A stretch of 64,000 nucleotides of DNA, from positions 744,001 through 808,000 of the forward strand of contig NZ_CP061300.1 of the NCBI RefSeq assembly GCF_018687635.1. The letters run 5' to 3'. Made by a program: the position numbers and the translations under genes. The DNA is from Polynucleobacter sp. MWH-Braz-FAM2G (GTDB lineage Bacteria > Pseudomonadota > Gammaproteobacteria > Burkholderiales > Burkholderiaceae). The notes below the pieces were generated by a model, which was given only the letters and a program-made list of their open reading frames with translations, was not told the origin of the DNA and did no database searches. This document shows, in pieces, positions 53,375-63,563 of this stretch. Positions within the stretch are counted from its first letter, which is position 1. Every line of letters starts with the position of its first letter.

Positions 53375-54688
53375 ATGATTGAATCGGACATCAAAGCAAA
53401 ACTCTCGTTTTCGGATGGAACACCAGATATTGATCTGCCAATTTACAAAGGGACAGTCGGTCCTGATGTAATTGACATTCGCAAACTCTATGGTCAGACT
53501 GGTAAGTTCACTTACGATTCAGGCTTCCTTTCTACTGCGTCATGCAATAGCAAAATCACCTATATTGACGGCGATAAAGGTGAATTGCTCTATCGTGGCT
53601 ACCCAATTGAAGATTTAGCAAATAACTGTGACTTCTTGGAAGTTTGCTACCTCTTGATCAATGGCGAGTTGCCAAACGCAGCTGAGAAAAAGGATTTTGA
53701 AAGCATGGTCATGCACCACACCATGGTTCATGAGCAAATGCAATTCTTCTTACGTGGTTTCCGTCGTGACGCGCACCCCATGTCAGTATTGACCGGTTTG
53801 GTTGGCGCGATGGCTGCTTTCTACCACGATGAAATTGATTACAGCGATCCATATGCTCGTGAAGTAGCACAGATTCGCTTGATCGCAAAAATGCCTACAT
53901 TAGTAGCGATGGCCTATAAGTATTCCGTAGGACAACCATTTATCTATCCAGATAACTCATTGTCATACACCGCAAACTTTATGCGCATGATGTTTGCTAC
54001 ACCATGTGAAGAGTACAAAGTAAATCCAGTATTGGTGCGCGCTTTAGATCGCATTTTCACATTGCATGCTGACCATGAGCAAAATGCTTCCACTTCAACA
54101 GTTCGTTTGTGTGGATCCTCTGGTACTAATCCGTTTGCAGCGATCTCTGCTGGTATTGCTTGCCTCTGGGGCCCTGCACACGGTGGCGCTAACGAAGCTT
54201 GCTTGCAGATGTTGAATGAAATTCAAGCTCAAGGCGGCGTAGACAAAATTCATGAATTTATTGCGCAAGTAAAAGACAAGAACTCTAGTGTTCGCTTGAT
54301 GGGCTTTGGCCATCGCGTTTACAAAAACTTTGACCCACGTGCGAAGTTGATGCGTGAAACTTGCTATGAAGTATTGAATGAATTGGGTCTCCAAGATGAT
54401 CCATTGTTCAAGCTTGCAATGACTCTTGAAAAGATTGCGTTGGAAGATGACTACTTTGTAAGTCGCAAGCTTTATCCAAACGTCGACTTCTATTCAGGCA
54501 TCGTTCAGCGTGCCTTGGGTATCCCAACAGAAATGTTTACCTGTATTTTTGCTTTGGCAAGAACAGTGGGTTGGATTGCTCAATGGGAAGAAATGATTAC
54601 TGATCCTGAGTACAAGATTGGACGTCCACGCCAGTTATATGTTGGCGAAACTTCTCGTAAGGTTCCAAACATTACAGTTCGTAAATAA
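53375..54688 (+). CDS. gltA: Citrate synthase, type II
   Basis: Condenses acetyl-CoA and oxaloacetate. The 437 residues are of the hexameric, NADH-sensitive proteobacterial type with the N-terminal small domain ([39 protein letters not shown], in parts) and the catalytic residues in [15 protein letters not shown] (His), [14 protein letters not shown] (His) and VDFYSG (Asp). A possible -10 (TATTAA) lies in the 82-bp gap after sdhE, so gltA may have its own promoter in addition to read-through. Confidence 0.98.
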   Translation: MIESDIKAKLSFSDGTPDIDLPIYKGTVGPDVIDIRKLYGQTGKFTYDSGFLSTASCNSKITYIDGDKGELLYRGYPIEDLANNCDFLEVCYLLINGELPNAAEKKDFESMVMHHTMVHEQMQFFLRGFRRDAHPMSVLTGLVGAMAAFYHDEIDYSDPYAREVAQIRLIAKMPTLVAMAYKYSVGQPFIYPDNSLSYTANFMRMMFATPCEEYKVNPVLVRALDRIFTLHADHEQNASTSTVRLCGSSGTNPFAAISAGIACLWGPAHGGANEACLQMLNEIQAQGGVDKIHEFIAQVKDKNSSVRLMGFGHRVYKNFDPRAKLMRETCYEVLNELGLQDDPLFKLAMTLEKIALEDDYFVSRKLYPNVDFYSGIVQRALGIPTEMFTCIFALARTVGWIAQWEEMITDPEYKIGRPRQLYVGETSRKVPNITVRK

Positions 54689-54705
54689 GGTTTTTAAGGT
54701 CACTC

Positions 54706-56115
54706 ATGTCTCGTACGCTTTATGACAAATTGTGGGATGACCACGTTGTTTACTCTGAAGAGGATGGCACAGCCACGATTTACATTGATCGTCAGTTGCT
54801 TCATGAGGTAACCAGTCCTCAGGCATTTGAAGGTTTAAATCTTGCTGGCCGTCCGGTTTGGCGCGTCTCTGCCAATTTGGCGGTATCTGATCACAACGTT
54901 CCCACAACGGATCGTTCTGAAGGTATTACTGATCCAATTTCTAAGTTGCAAGTTGATACCTTGGATCAAAACTGTGATGCGTTTGGTATCACGCAATACA
55001 AAATGAACGATACCCGTCAGGGCATTGTTCACGTCATTGGGCCAGAGCAGGGTGCAACTTTGCCTGGTATGACAGTTGTTTGCGGTGATTCACATACTAG
55101 TACTCACGGTGCATTTGGTGCCTTGGCATTTGGTATTGGCACTTCTGAGGTAGAACATGTTCTAGCAACTCAAACCTTGCTCATGAAAAAGAGTAAGAAC
55201 ATGTTGGTGCGTGTTGATGGTCGTTTGCAACCTGGGTCTACCGCAAAAGATATCGTGCTTGCAATCATTGGCAAGATTGGTACTGCAGGCGGTACTGGCT
55301 ATACCATTGAGTTTGCTGGTGAAGCGATTCGCAATCTTTCCATGGAGGGTCGCATGACTCTCTGCAATATGGCGATTGAAGCTGGCGCACGTTCTGGATT
55401 AGTTGCGGTTGATGAAACCACCATTGAATATATTCAAGGCCGTCCGTATGCGCCGAAAGGTCCAGCGATGTTGCAAGCTCTGCAATATTGGAGAACCTTG
55501 CATTCGGATCCAGATGCAAAATTCGATGCCGTAGTTGAATTACGAGCCGAAGAAATTGCTCCACAAGTAACTTGGGGAACCTCACCAGAAATGGTGCTGG
55601 CGATTAGTGAACGTGTTCCTGATCCAGAAAAAGAGCGTGATCCAAACAAGCGTTCAGCAATGGAACGCGCTTTGGAATACATGAACCTCGTACCTAATAC
55701 ACCATTGAGCAGCATCTCGGTAGATAAAGTATTTATTGGCTCTTGCACTAATAGTCGTATTGAAGATATGCGTGCCGCTGCTAAGGTCGTTGACCGCTTA
55801 GGCAAGAAGGTTGCAGCTAATGTGAAGTTGGCATTGGTCGTTCCTGGCTCTGGTTTGGTAAAAGCCCAAGCAGAACGTGAGGGCTTAGATCGAATCTTTA
55901 AGGCGGCTGGTTTTGAATGGCGTGAGCCTGGTTGCTCTATGTGCTTGGCGATGAATGCCGATCGACTAGAGCCAGGAGAGCGCTGCGCATCAACCTCTAA
56001 CCGTAACTTTGAGGGACGCCAAGGTAATGGAGGTCGTACCCATTTAGTCAGTCCTGCAATGGCAGCTGCGGCTGCTATTGAAGGTCACTTTGTTGACGTG
56101 CGTAAGATTTCATAA
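54706..56115 (+). CDS. leuC: 3-isopropylmalate dehydratase large subunit
   Basis: With LeuD, isomerises 2-isopropylmalate to 3-isopropylmalate in leucine synthesis; an aconitase-type enzyme. Cluster cysteines are Cys347 in FIGSCTNSR and Cys410/Cys413 in [10 protein letters not shown]. Other landmarks: [46 protein letters not shown] and [28 protein letters not shown]. The start lies 17 bp after gltA with no terminator between, so read-through from the citrate synthase gene is likely. Confidence 0.98.
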   Translation: MSRTLYDKLWDDHVVYSEEDGTATIYIDRQLLHEVTSPQAFEGLNLAGRPVWRVSANLAVSDHNVPTTDRSEGITDPISKLQVDTLDQNCDAFGITQYKMNDTRQGIVHVIGPEQGATLPGMTVVCGDSHTSTHGAFGALAFGIGTSEVEHVLATQTLLMKKSKNMLVRVDGRLQPGSTAKDIVLAIIGKIGTAGGTGYTIEFAGEAIRNLSMEGRMTLCNMAIEAGARSGLVAVDETTIEYIQGRPYAPKGPAMLQALQYWRTLHSDPDAKFDAVVELRAEEIAPQVTWGTSPEMVLAISERVPDPEKERDPNKRSAMERALEYMNLVPNTPLSSISVDKVFIGSCTNSRIEDMRAAAKVVDRLGKKVAANVKLALVVPGSGLVKAQAEREGLDRIFKAAGFEWREPGCSMCLAMNADRLEPGERCASTSNRNFEGRQGNGGRTHLVSPAMAAAAAIEGHFVDVRKIS

Positions 56116-56126
56116 AGGTTATCAGC

Positions 56127-56333
56127 ATGAAATTTACTTCCCTGTCTTTGGTTTCTAGAATTGCAATGATTGGCATCGCTGGCGTGATGATTTCTGCCTG
56201 CAGCAGCACCATGGAAGGCGTTGGTAAGGATTTGCAAAACATGGGAACGTCTATGGGTGGGTCAAGCAATACACAGCAAAACAATCAATCTCAAACTAAG
56301 GGTAAGGATGTCGTCGTTACCCCAGTGAAGTAA
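56127..56333 (+). CDS. Entericidin-like small lipoprotein
   Basis: A 68-residue product with a basic start, the hydrophobic run IAMIGIAGVMI and a lipobox ISAC; Ser after the Cys predicts the outer membrane. The mature part begins CSSTMEGVGKDLQNMG, which resembles the entericidin A/B pattern CNTxxGxGxDxxxxG, then a Gln/Asn/Ser-rich tail. In E. coli entericidins form a toxin-antidote-like pair under stress control; only one such gene is seen here, and no bacteriolytic role should be assumed. It is set between leuC and leuD, 11 bp after leuC. Confidence 0.8.
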   Translation: MKFTSLSLVSRIAMIGIAGVMISACSSTMEGVGKDLQNMGTSMGGSSNTQQNNQSQTKGKDVVVTPVK

Positions 56334-56356
56334 ATCAATAGAATCAACAGCGAATC

Positions 56357-57004
56357 ATGGAAAAATTTACGGTATACAAAGGCTTAGTTGCTCCGCTTAA
56401 TCGCGAGAATGTGGATACCGACGCCATCATCCCAAAGCAATTTTTAAAATCCATCAAGAAAACTGGTTTTGGGCAAAATTTATTTGATGAATGGCGTTAT
56501 CTTGACCATGGCGAACCAGGTCAAGATTGCAGCACTCGTCCGCTGAACCCTGACTTCGTTCTAAATCAGCCGCGTTACAAAGGTGCTGGAATTTTGTTGG
56601 CTCGCAAAAATTTTGGCTGTGGCAGCTCTCGTGAGCATGCTCCTTGGGCTTTGGAACAATATGGCTTCAGAGTTGTGATTGCGTCTAGCTTTGCGGACAT
56701 TTTTTACAACAACTGCTTCAAAAACGGTGTTTTACCCATTGTTTTGACAGAAATGCAGGTTGATCACCTATTTAATGAAACCCAAGCGTTTACTGGTTAT
56801 CAATTAACAATTGATTTAGAGGCTCAGCAGGTTATTACCCCTGATGGCACAGCTTATAGCTTTGAAGTGGCTCCATTTAGAAAATATTGCCTACTTAATG
56901 GCTTAGACGATATTGGCTTAACTCTGCAACATGCAGATAAAATTAAGGCTTATGAAGCCGAGCGCATTTTGAAAATGCCTTGGCTTGCGACACAATTGCC
57001 ATAA
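56357..57004 (+). CDS. leuD: 3-isopropylmalate dehydratase small subunit
   Basis: Partner of LeuC. The N-terminal [21 protein letters not shown], the [15 protein letters not shown] motif near residue 90 that lines the active site, and [23 protein letters not shown] after it identify LeuD. The 215 residues match the E. coli protein (201). It follows the small lipoprotein gene by 23 bp and precedes leuB by 24 bp. Confidence 0.97.
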   Translation: MEKFTVYKGLVAPLNRENVDTDAIIPKQFLKSIKKTGFGQNLFDEWRYLDHGEPGQDCSTRPLNPDFVLNQPRYKGAGILLARKNFGCGSSREHAPWALEQYGFRVVIASSFADIFYNNCFKNGVLPIVLTEMQVDHLFNETQAFTGYQLTIDLEAQQVITPDGTAYSFEVAPFRKYCLLNGLDDIGLTLQHADKIKAYEAERILKMPWLATQLP

Positions 57005-57028
57005 TTTTGTTGATTTAAAGGCCTTTTC

Positions 57029-58099
57029 ATGAAAATTGCAGTTCTACCGGGCGATGGTATCGGCCCGGAAATCGTTGCTCAAGCCGTTCGCGTTCTCCAG
57101 GCGCTTGGTCCTAAGTTTGATTTAGAGGAGGCTCCAGTTGGCGGTGCTGCGTACGATATCGCAGGTCATCCTCTGCCACCTGCAACTCTAGAATTGGCTA
57201 AAAAGGCCGATGCCATTTTATTTGGCTCTGTAGGTGATTGGAAATACGATACGCTTGCACGCGAACTTCGCCCAGAACAAGCGATTTTAGGTCTGCGTAA
57301 ACATCTAGAGTTGTTTGCCAACTTTAGACCAGCGATTTGTTATCCAGAACTCACTGCAGCATCCAGCCTAAAGCCTGAAATTATTGGCGGCTTAGATATT
57401 TTGATTGTGCGTGAACTAAATGGCGATATATATTTTGGCCAGCCACGCGGTACTCGTTCTTCTGAGTTGCCTTCTTTCAAAGGTGCTCGGGAGTGTTTTG
57501 ACACCATGCACTACAGCGAACCAGAAGTTGAGCGTATTGGCCATGTTGCTTTTGAAGCGGCTCGCAAGCGTGGCAAGAAAGTATGCAGCGTGGACAAAGC
57601 CAACGTTCTAGAAACTTCACAGCTTTGGCGTGAAGTGATGATTCGGGTTGCTAAAGACTACCCAGACGTAGAGCTTTCTCATATGTATGTGGATAACGCA
57701 GCAATGCAATTAGTTAAAGCGCCAAAGGCTTTTGATGTTGTCGTAACTGGCAATTTGTTTGGTGACATTTTGTCAGATGAAGCAGCTATGCTCACCGGCT
57801 CTATTGGAATGTTGCCATCAGCCTCTTTGGATAAGAACAATAAAGGCCTGTACGAACCGAGTCATGGCTCGGCACCTGATATTGCAGGTAAGGGCATCGC
57901 TAATCCATTGGCAACTATCTTGTCTGCTGCAATGATGTTACGTTATTCCTTAGGAATGCCTGCGGAAGCGGATCGCATTGAAAAAGCAGTGCAAAAGGTA
58001 TTGGCGCAAGGTCTTCGCACTGCTGATATTTATACCGATGGCACGCAAAAAGTTTCCACGGTGCAAATGGGTGATGCTGTAGTGGCAGCACTTGCGTAA
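57029..58099 (+). CDS. leuB: 3-isopropylmalate dehydrogenase
   Basis: NAD-dependent oxidation and decarboxylation of 3-isopropylmalate, giving the direct precursor of leucine. Features: [20 protein letters not shown] at the start, [24 protein letters not shown], the catalytic Tyr/Lys region and the signature [24 protein letters not shown] near residue 240, then [18 protein letters not shown]. 356 residues, full length. End of the leu run; asd follows after about 65 bp without a visible terminator. Confidence 0.98.
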   Translation: MKIAVLPGDGIGPEIVAQAVRVLQALGPKFDLEEAPVGGAAYDIAGHPLPPATLELAKKADAILFGSVGDWKYDTLARELRPEQAILGLRKHLELFANFRPAICYPELTAASSLKPEIIGGLDILIVRELNGDIYFGQPRGTRSSELPSFKGARECFDTMHYSEPEVERIGHVAFEAARKRGKKVCSVDKANVLETSQLWREVMIRVAKDYPDVELSHMYVDNAAMQLVKAPKAFDVVVTGNLFGDILSDEAAMLTGSIGMLPSASLDKNNKGLYEPSHGSAPDIAGKGIANPLATILSAAMMLRYSLGMPAEADRIEKAVQKVLAQGLRTADIYTDGTQKVSTVQMGDAVVAALA

Positions 58100-58164
58100 C
58101 TTAAAAAAAGAAGTCCAATATTCATTCTCCTTAAAGAAGTCAAATTAATAAATAGTTGATCATC

Positions 58165-59322
58165 ATGGCAAATACAAAAACACCTTTAGTTGGTTTAGTC
58201 GGTTGGCGCGGTATGGTCGGTAGCGTTCTCATGGAGAGAATGCTTGCTGAGAAAGATTTCGATTTAATCGAACCCGTATTTTTCAGTACTAGTCAGGCTG
58301 GCGGCGAAGTGCCTTTACTCAATGGACAAAAAGTAACCAAGAGCGAATCCACATTGCAAGATGCCAATGACATCAAGGCGCTGTCTCGTTGCGACATTAT
58401 TTTGACTTGCCAGGGCGGGGACTATACAAACGACATATTTCCTAAGCTGCGTGCAGCAGGTTGGAATGGTCATTGGATTGATGCGGCCAGTGCACTGCGC
58501 ATGAAAGATGACGCGGTATTGGTCTTAGATCCAGTTAATCGTCCAGTGATTGATAAAGCACTAGCTGCAGGTGGAAAAAACTGGATCGGCGCCAATTGCA
58601 CTGTGAGCTTGATGATGATGGCTATGGGTGGCTTAGTGAAGGCAGACATGGTTGAGTGGATTAGCGCCATGACTTACCAAGCAGCCTCGGGTGCCGGCGC
58701 TCAGAATATGCGTGAATTGCTTCTCCAGATGGGAGCTTTGCGTGATAGCGTCGCTAGCGAATTGGCAGACCCTTCTTCATGGATTTTGGATATTGATCGT
58801 AAAGTTACTGAAACGCTTCGCTCAGCTGATTTCCCGAAAAAGAATTTCCGCAATACTGCTTTGGCCGGTAGCTTAATTCCATGGATTGATGTTCCTGTTG
58901 AGAGTGGTCAAACAAAAGAAGAGTGGAAGGGTGGCGCTGAGTTCAACAAGATCTTGGGTCGTCCAGCGTTCCGTTCAGCAGGGAGTATCCCAATCGATGG
59001 ATTATGCGTGCGAGTTGGCGCAATGCGCTGTCATTCACAAGGTTTAACAGTGAAGCTCAAAAAAGATATTCCATTAAAAGAGATTGAGGCGATTTTGGCT
59101 GCCGATAATCAATGGGTCAAAGTAGTTCCTAATGACCGTGAGACTACAGAGCGTGATTTATCGCCTGCGGCAATTAGCGGTACATTGACTGTACCTATTG
59201 GACGTCTGCACAAACTGGCGATGGGGCCTGAGTACTTAGGCGCATTTACAGTTGGCGATCAATTGCTGTGGGGTGCTGCTGAGCCCTTGCGGCGTATGCT
59301 GCGCATTCTACTTGAAAAGTAA
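58165..59322 (+). CDS. asd: Aspartate-semialdehyde dehydrogenase
   Basis: Reduces aspartyl phosphate to aspartate semialdehyde for lysine, threonine, methionine and diaminopimelate synthesis. The N-terminal [18 protein letters not shown] is the NADP loop, Cys145 in [12 protein letters not shown] is the active-site thiol, and [20 protein letters not shown] holds the catalytic His. It is of the gamma/beta-proteobacterial asd type, 385 residues. The frame opens at a TTG at 58156; ATG 58165 ([10 protein letters not shown]) is more likely, though its ribosome site is weak. Confidence 0.96.
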   Translation: MANTKTPLVGLVGWRGMVGSVLMERMLAEKDFDLIEPVFFSTSQAGGEVPLLNGQKVTKSESTLQDANDIKALSRCDIILTCQGGDYTNDIFPKLRAAGWNGHWIDAASALRMKDDAVLVLDPVNRPVIDKALAAGGKNWIGANCTVSLMMMAMGGLVKADMVEWISAMTYQAASGAGAQNMRELLLQMGALRDSVASELADPSSWILDIDRKVTETLRSADFPKKNFRNTALAGSLIPWIDVPVESGQTKEEWKGGAEFNKILGRPAFRSAGSIPIDGLCVRVGAMRCHSQGLTVKLKKDIPLKEIEAILAADNQWVKVVPNDRETTERDLSPAAISGTLTVPIGRLHKLAMGPEYLGAFTVGDQLLWGAAEPLRRMLRILLEK

Positions 59323-59332
59323 TTTATCCCTT

Positions 59333-60715
59333 ATGTTTTGTAATTACCGGCTAGGTTTGATAAAGCTGCTTAGCTTTGTTTTGCTTGGCTGGTCAACTTT
59401 TGCTGGCGCACTTACTTTGGGTGCACCACAACTTCAGTCGCGCTCGGGCGAGCCACTGCGTGTGGAGATTCCTATTCGATTAAGTGCGGATGAGCAAGGC
59501 GCCTTATCGAGTCTTACTGTCAAGATCCCAAATAAAGCAAGCTATGAACGCTTGGGTATTTCCTCAAAAATATTGGATCTAAATCCTCAGGCAATGGTGT
59601 ATCGAAACCGCCAAGAAAAGTTAATGGTTTTGGTAGAGACAGTTAATTCTGTTCCGATTACTGATGATCCATTTTTAGATATTTTGGTCAATCTGAATTG
59701 GTCTAGTGGCAGCCTAACGAAAACATTTACCCTTTTGCTGGGCGATGTGCAAAAAGTGACTGTCAAACCAGGTCAAACTTTGTCAGAGATTGCTGCTGTT
59801 ATGGCACCTCAGTTGGATGGAGCCACATTAGATCAAACAATGATGGCTTTATATAAAGCCAATCCTGATGCTTTTGCCAGTGGCAGCATTAATCGTTTAG
59901 CTGCGGGTGCGGAATTAAATAAACCCAGTCAAGCACTCTTACGTTCTATTAGTCCTATAGAGGCAAATCAGTTTGTTGCAGAGGCAAATGAGCAATGGCG
60001 TCAAGAGCATGCTGATGCAGATGTCGGGTCTGGTGGCGCTAAGACGGGCAATGCTAAGTCTGGTGATATCGCAGCAAAGGATCGCCTGAAGATTGGCTCT
60101 AGCGCTGACGGTAATGAGCAGGAGCGTCGTTACACAGAAGAGTTGGTTGCCCAAGAGAAGATGTTGGAGCAAACCAAAGCACGCGTCGCTGAACTAGAAA
60201 AGAATATTGCTGATTTGCAAAGACTCTTGGATAAGTCCAAAGAGAAAAAAGCGGTAGATAGTAACTTTGGTTTGGGTGGCTTTGGCCCGGCAATTTTGGC
60301 AATCGCTCTAATTGCTTTAACAGGCTTGTTATTGTGGGGCTTAGCTCGCAATGCGCGACGCTCAGAAGTTGCCAACTTTGCTACATCAATTCAATCTGAC
60401 TCAAGAGGTCAACACGCTCCTCAAAGTGACAAGCCTGCGGCTGGATCTCATTTTGAAATGCCTGCACGCGCCAAAGCGTTGTTTGAAGGGATTGATCTTG
60501 ATCTTTCAAAACCCGTTAAAGAGCCTGCATCAAATCCGCTAGCTGATACTCTGCGCGTAAAGCTAAATTTAGCACGTGCATATATCACCATTGAAGACTT
60601 TTCTGCAGCTAAAAAGTCAATTGAAGAAGTGCTTCATGTGAGCAATTCTGTTGATCCTGCAATTACGATTGAAGCGCAGAGCTTGTTGGCGGAAATCACG
60701 CATCGCAATACCTAA
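59333..60715 (+). CDS. fimV: FimV-like peptidoglycan-associated membrane protein (short form)
   Basis: In Pseudomonas FimV is a hub protein of type IV pili, polar assembly and twitching. N-terminal signal sequence ([18 protein letters not shown]) and the FimV N-domain [22 protein letters not shown]; a LysM-like part near residues 140-205 ([16 protein letters not shown]); a coiled coil ([23 protein letters not shown]) at about 285-310; a membrane helix at about 320-340; and a C-terminal TPR-like FimV domain ([28 protein letters not shown]). The 460 residues are about half the length of the P. aeruginosa protein (919), the acidic repeat region being absent. ATG 59333 is chosen over the frame start at 59252 inside asd. 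Confidence 0.85.
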   Translation: MFCNYRLGLIKLLSFVLLGWSTFAGALTLGAPQLQSRSGEPLRVEIPIRLSADEQGALSSLTVKIPNKASYERLGISSKILDLNPQAMVYRNRQEKLMVLVETVNSVPITDDPFLDILVNLNWSSGSLTKTFTLLLGDVQKVTVKPGQTLSEIAAVMAPQLDGATLDQTMMALYKANPDAFASGSINRLAAGAELNKPSQALLRSISPIEANQFVAEANEQWRQEHADADVGSGGAKTGNAKSGDIAAKDRLKIGSSADGNEQERRYTEELVAQEKMLEQTKARVAELEKNIADLQRLLDKSKEKKAVDSNFGLGGFGPAILAIALIALTGLLLWGLARNARRSEVANFATSIQSDSRGQHAPQSDKPAAGSHFEMPARAKALFEGIDLDLSKPVKEPASNPLADTLRVKLNLARAYITIEDFSAAKKSIEEVLHVSNSVDPAITIEAQSLLAEITHRNT

Positions 60716-60719
60716 CTAT

Positions 60720-61574
60720 ATGCGTATAGCCCTTGGTCTCCAGTACGATGGCAGTCCTTATTCAGGCTGGCAAACTCAGGTAAATCACAATACGGTACAG
60801 GATGAATTAGAAAAGGCCATTTCTGCCTTTGTTGGTGAACAGGCCTGTGCCGAACTCCCCATCCATACCATTACTGCAGGCAGAACTGATGCTGGAGTGC
60901 ATGCGTTGGGTCAGGTGATTCACTTTGATACCAATGTGGAGCGTGAAGACTTTTCTTGGGTGAGAGGGGTGAACTCATTTCTGCCTGAGTCTATTGTGGT
61001 CAATTGGGCAAAACCGGTTACTGATGATTTCAGTGCGCGCTTCTCGGCTTACGAACGTGAATATATTTATGCGCTACAGGCAGGTCCTTGTCGTTCGCCA
61101 ATGTCACATTCGCGCGCGGGTTATTTGATGTTGCCGCCAAATCAATGGCTAGATATTGAGGCCATGAAACAATCAGCTGAATGTTTGATTGGAGAGCATG
61201 ATTTCAGCTCATTTCGCTCATCAGAGTGCCAAAGTAAAACTCCAGTAAAAACGATTTACTCCATTGAGATTATTGCTGAGCAACCATGGCTGTATTTCAG
61301 AATCCGAGGCAATGCTTTTTTGCATCACATGATTCGCAATCTTGTTGGATGCTTTTTACAGATCGGTCAGGGTAGACAAAGGCCTGAGTGGATGGCTGAA
61401 GTATTGGCCGCAAAGAATAGGCAAATTGCAGCTCCGACGTTTATGGCTGATGGTCTATATTTAGCCAAAATTCAATATCCTGAAGAATTTGCTATTCCAG
61501 CGCCATGGCTTGAAAACTCTTGGTTACCACCTCAGGTCATTGGGAAGCAAAAGCAAGAACACAAGAAATCCTAG
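60720..61574 (+). CDS. truA: tRNA pseudouridine(38-40) synthase
   Basis: Converts U38-U40 in the anticodon arm of many tRNAs to pseudouridine. The start [20 protein letters not shown], catalytic Asp57 in [16 protein letters not shown], the YEREYIYAL strand, the [20 protein letters not shown] region and [21 protein letters not shown] are as in TruA. The open frame begins at 60651 within fimV, but ATG 60720, four bases after the fimV stop, gives the usual N-terminus. The order fimV-truA-trpF is one I recall from other Burkholderiales. Confidence 0.96.
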   Translation: MRIALGLQYDGSPYSGWQTQVNHNTVQDELEKAISAFVGEQACAELPIHTITAGRTDAGVHALGQVIHFDTNVEREDFSWVRGVNSFLPESIVVNWAKPVTDDFSARFSAYEREYIYALQAGPCRSPMSHSRAGYLMLPPNQWLDIEAMKQSAECLIGEHDFSSFRSSECQSKTPVKTIYSIEIIAEQPWLYFRIRGNAFLHHMIRNLVGCFLQIGQGRQRPEWMAEVLAAKNRQIAAPTFMADGLYLAKIQYPEEFAIPAPWLENSWLPPQVIGKQKQEHKKS

Positions 61575-61597
61575 GCTCAAGGCCTTATTATTCATTT

Positions 61598-62275
61598 ATG
61601 GGCTTACTGACATACTCTCCGGGTCGAACTAGGGTCAAAATCTGCGGTTTGAGGACGTCTGCTGACATCGATTCGGCAGTTTCTGCTGGGGTAGATGCTG
61701 TTGGCTTTGTTTTTTATCCCCCCAGCGTGCGGGCTGTAACCCCCAATATTGCCGCACAGCTTATTTCTAGGCTTCCTGTAGGGGTTGATGCCGTTGGGTT
61801 GGTTGTAAACGCCTCAGATGAGCAATTTGCGGCAATTAGGGGTGCAGCCTCGATTACTTTATGGCAATTTCATGGCGACGAGACTCCAGAGCGCTGTGCC
61901 GAGCTTGCCGCAGGCGATCCTTGGATGAAAGCCGCTAGGGTGGGGGAGGGGTTCGCTTTTGGTGATTTTTCCCTACAATATGGTCATGCAAACGCTTTTC
62001 TGCTTGATGCCCTTGTTGAGGGATATGGCGGCGGAGGCGTTCCTTTTGATTGGCAAGGAATTCCACAGACATGGGTAAGCGAAAACGCGCCTCGGGTCGT
62101 TTTGAGTGGTGGGTTGAACACGCACAACGTGGGCGAGGCGATTGCACGCCTGCATCCTTGCGCGGTTGACGTCAGTAGTGGCGTAGAAAGCAGCAGGGGT
62201 GTCAAAGATCCTGCGCTCATGGCTCAATTTGTTCAGGCGGTGCGCGCAGCAGATGTGAAATCATCATCCCAATAA
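61598..62275 (+). CDS. trpF: Phosphoribosylanthranilate isomerase
   Basis: Amadori rearrangement in tryptophan synthesis. The TIM-barrel starts GRTRVKICGLRTSADIDSAVSAGVDAVGFVFYPPSVRAV, with the catalytic Cys in KICGL; TLWQFHGDETPERCA, LLDALVEGYGGGGVPFDW (catalytic Asp and phosphate loop), RVVLSGGLNTHNV and CAVDVSSGVESSRGVKD follow. The frame opens at 61520 within truA; ATG 61598 is chosen since it lies after the truA stop and shortly before the first barrel strand. trpB follows after 30 bp. Confidence 0.96.
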   Translation: MGLLTYSPGRTRVKICGLRTSADIDSAVSAGVDAVGFVFYPPSVRAVTPNIAAQLISRLPVGVDAVGLVVNASDEQFAAIRGAASITLWQFHGDETPERCAELAAGDPWMKAARVGEGFAFGDFSLQYGHANAFLLDALVEGYGGGGVPFDWQGIPQTWVSENAPRVVLSGGLNTHNVGEAIARLHPCAVDVSSGVESSRGVKDPALMAQFVQAVRAADVKSSSQ

Positions 62276-62305
62276 TTTGCTGTAACTAAATCAAAAGAGG
62301 TAGCC

Positions 62306-63499
62306 ATGTACGACAAGCCAGATGCACGAGGACACTTTGGTCCCTATGGTGGCGTGTTTGTGTCTGAGACATTGATGTATGCGCTTGATGAGCTCAAAGA
62401 AGCCTACGCAAAATATCAACACGACCCAGAATTTATTGAAGAGTTTCATTACGAACTAAAACATTTTGTTGGTAGACCATCGCCTGTCTATCATGCAAAG
62501 CGTTGGAGTGAAACGCTTGGTGGTGCGCAGATTTATCTCAAGCGTGAGGATTTAAATCACACTGGCGCCCACAAGATTAATAACGTCATTGGTCAAGCGA
62601 TGTTGGCTAAGCGTATGGGCAAGCCCCGCATCATTGCTGAAACTGGCGCAGGGCAACACGGTGTTGCCACAGCGACGATCTGCGCTCGTTTTGGTTTGGA
62701 TTGCACTGTGTACCAAGGCTCTGTAGACGTTGCTCGTCAAGCGCAAAACGTATTTCGTATGAAACTGCTTGGCGCAAAAGTAGTTCCTGTTGAGTCTGGT
62801 ACTAAGACTTTAAAAGATGCGCTCAATGAAGCAATGCGCGATTGGGTAACCAACGTAGACAATACTTTCTACATCATTGGTACTGTTGCAGGTCCACATC
62901 CTTACCCAATGATGGTGCGTGATTTTCAAAGCGTAATTGGTGAAGAGTGCAAAGTGCAAATGCCAGAAATGACCGGTCGTCAACCTGATTTTGTACTTGC
63001 TTGTGTTGGTGGTGGATCTAATGCAATGGGTATTTTTTATCCCTATATTGATTTACCTGAAGTTAAGCTTGTTGGTGTAGAGGCCGCAGGCCATGGTTTG
63101 GGAAGTGGTTTGCATTCTGCTGCCTTATGCGTAGGTAGGCCTGGTGTGTTGCACGGTAACCGCACGTACTTGTTACAAGATGAGAATGGTCAGATCTCTG
63201 AGACTCACTCGGTTTCTGCTGGCATGGATTACCCAGGTGTTGGTCCAGAGCATGCTTGGTTAAAAGATTCAGGTCGCGCAGACTACGTCGCCATTACCGA
63301 TGAGGAGGCATTGCAAGCATTTCATGATTGCTGTCGCATTGAGGGTATTATTCCTGCCCTCGAATCTTCACATGCCATTGCCTATGCGTGCAAGCTAGCT
63401 AAGACCTTGCCAAAAGACAAGACGATTTTGGTAAACCTCTCTGGTCGCGGTGACAAAGATATGCATACCGTTGCTCAGGCAACTGGTTCAGAAGGTTAA
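62306..63499 (+). CDS. trpB: Tryptophan synthase beta chain
   Basis: PLP enzyme that joins indole and serine. The start [21 protein letters not shown], Lys90 in HTGAHKINN as the PLP lysine, [20 protein letters not shown], the PLP phosphate loop [13 protein letters not shown], the monovalent cation region and the terminal [11 protein letters not shown] identify TrpB. 397 residues, full length. GAGG lies a few bases before the ATG. The gap to trpA (64 bp) is wider than in most trpBA pairs and unusually A-rich. Confidence 0.98.
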   Translation: MYDKPDARGHFGPYGGVFVSETLMYALDELKEAYAKYQHDPEFIEEFHYELKHFVGRPSPVYHAKRWSETLGGAQIYLKREDLNHTGAHKINNVIGQAMLAKRMGKPRIIAETGAGQHGVATATICARFGLDCTVYQGSVDVARQAQNVFRMKLLGAKVVPVESGTKTLKDALNEAMRDWVTNVDNTFYIIGTVAGPHPYPMMVRDFQSVIGEECKVQMPEMTGRQPDFVLACVGGGSNAMGIFYPYIDLPEVKLVGVEAAGHGLGSGLHSAALCVGRPGVLHGNRTYLLQDENGQISETHSVSAGMDYPGVGPEHAWLKDSGRADYVAITDEEALQAFHDCCRIEGIIPALESSHAIAYACKLAKTLPKDKTILVNLSGRGDKDMHTVAQATGSEG

Positions 63500-63563
63500 T
63501 GAAGGTAGCAATAAAAATAAAACAGAAATAAGAATAAGCAAGAATAGAAAATAAGAATTAGCT
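63500..63563. other. A-rich spacer between trpB and trpA
   Basis: A spacer of 64 bp, nearly all purine plus T on the + strand, built of overlapping phrases such as AATAAGAATA and AAGAATAG. It contains many TAA and TAG triplets. No gene, hairpin or clear GGAGG ribosome site is seen. Confidence 0.6.
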
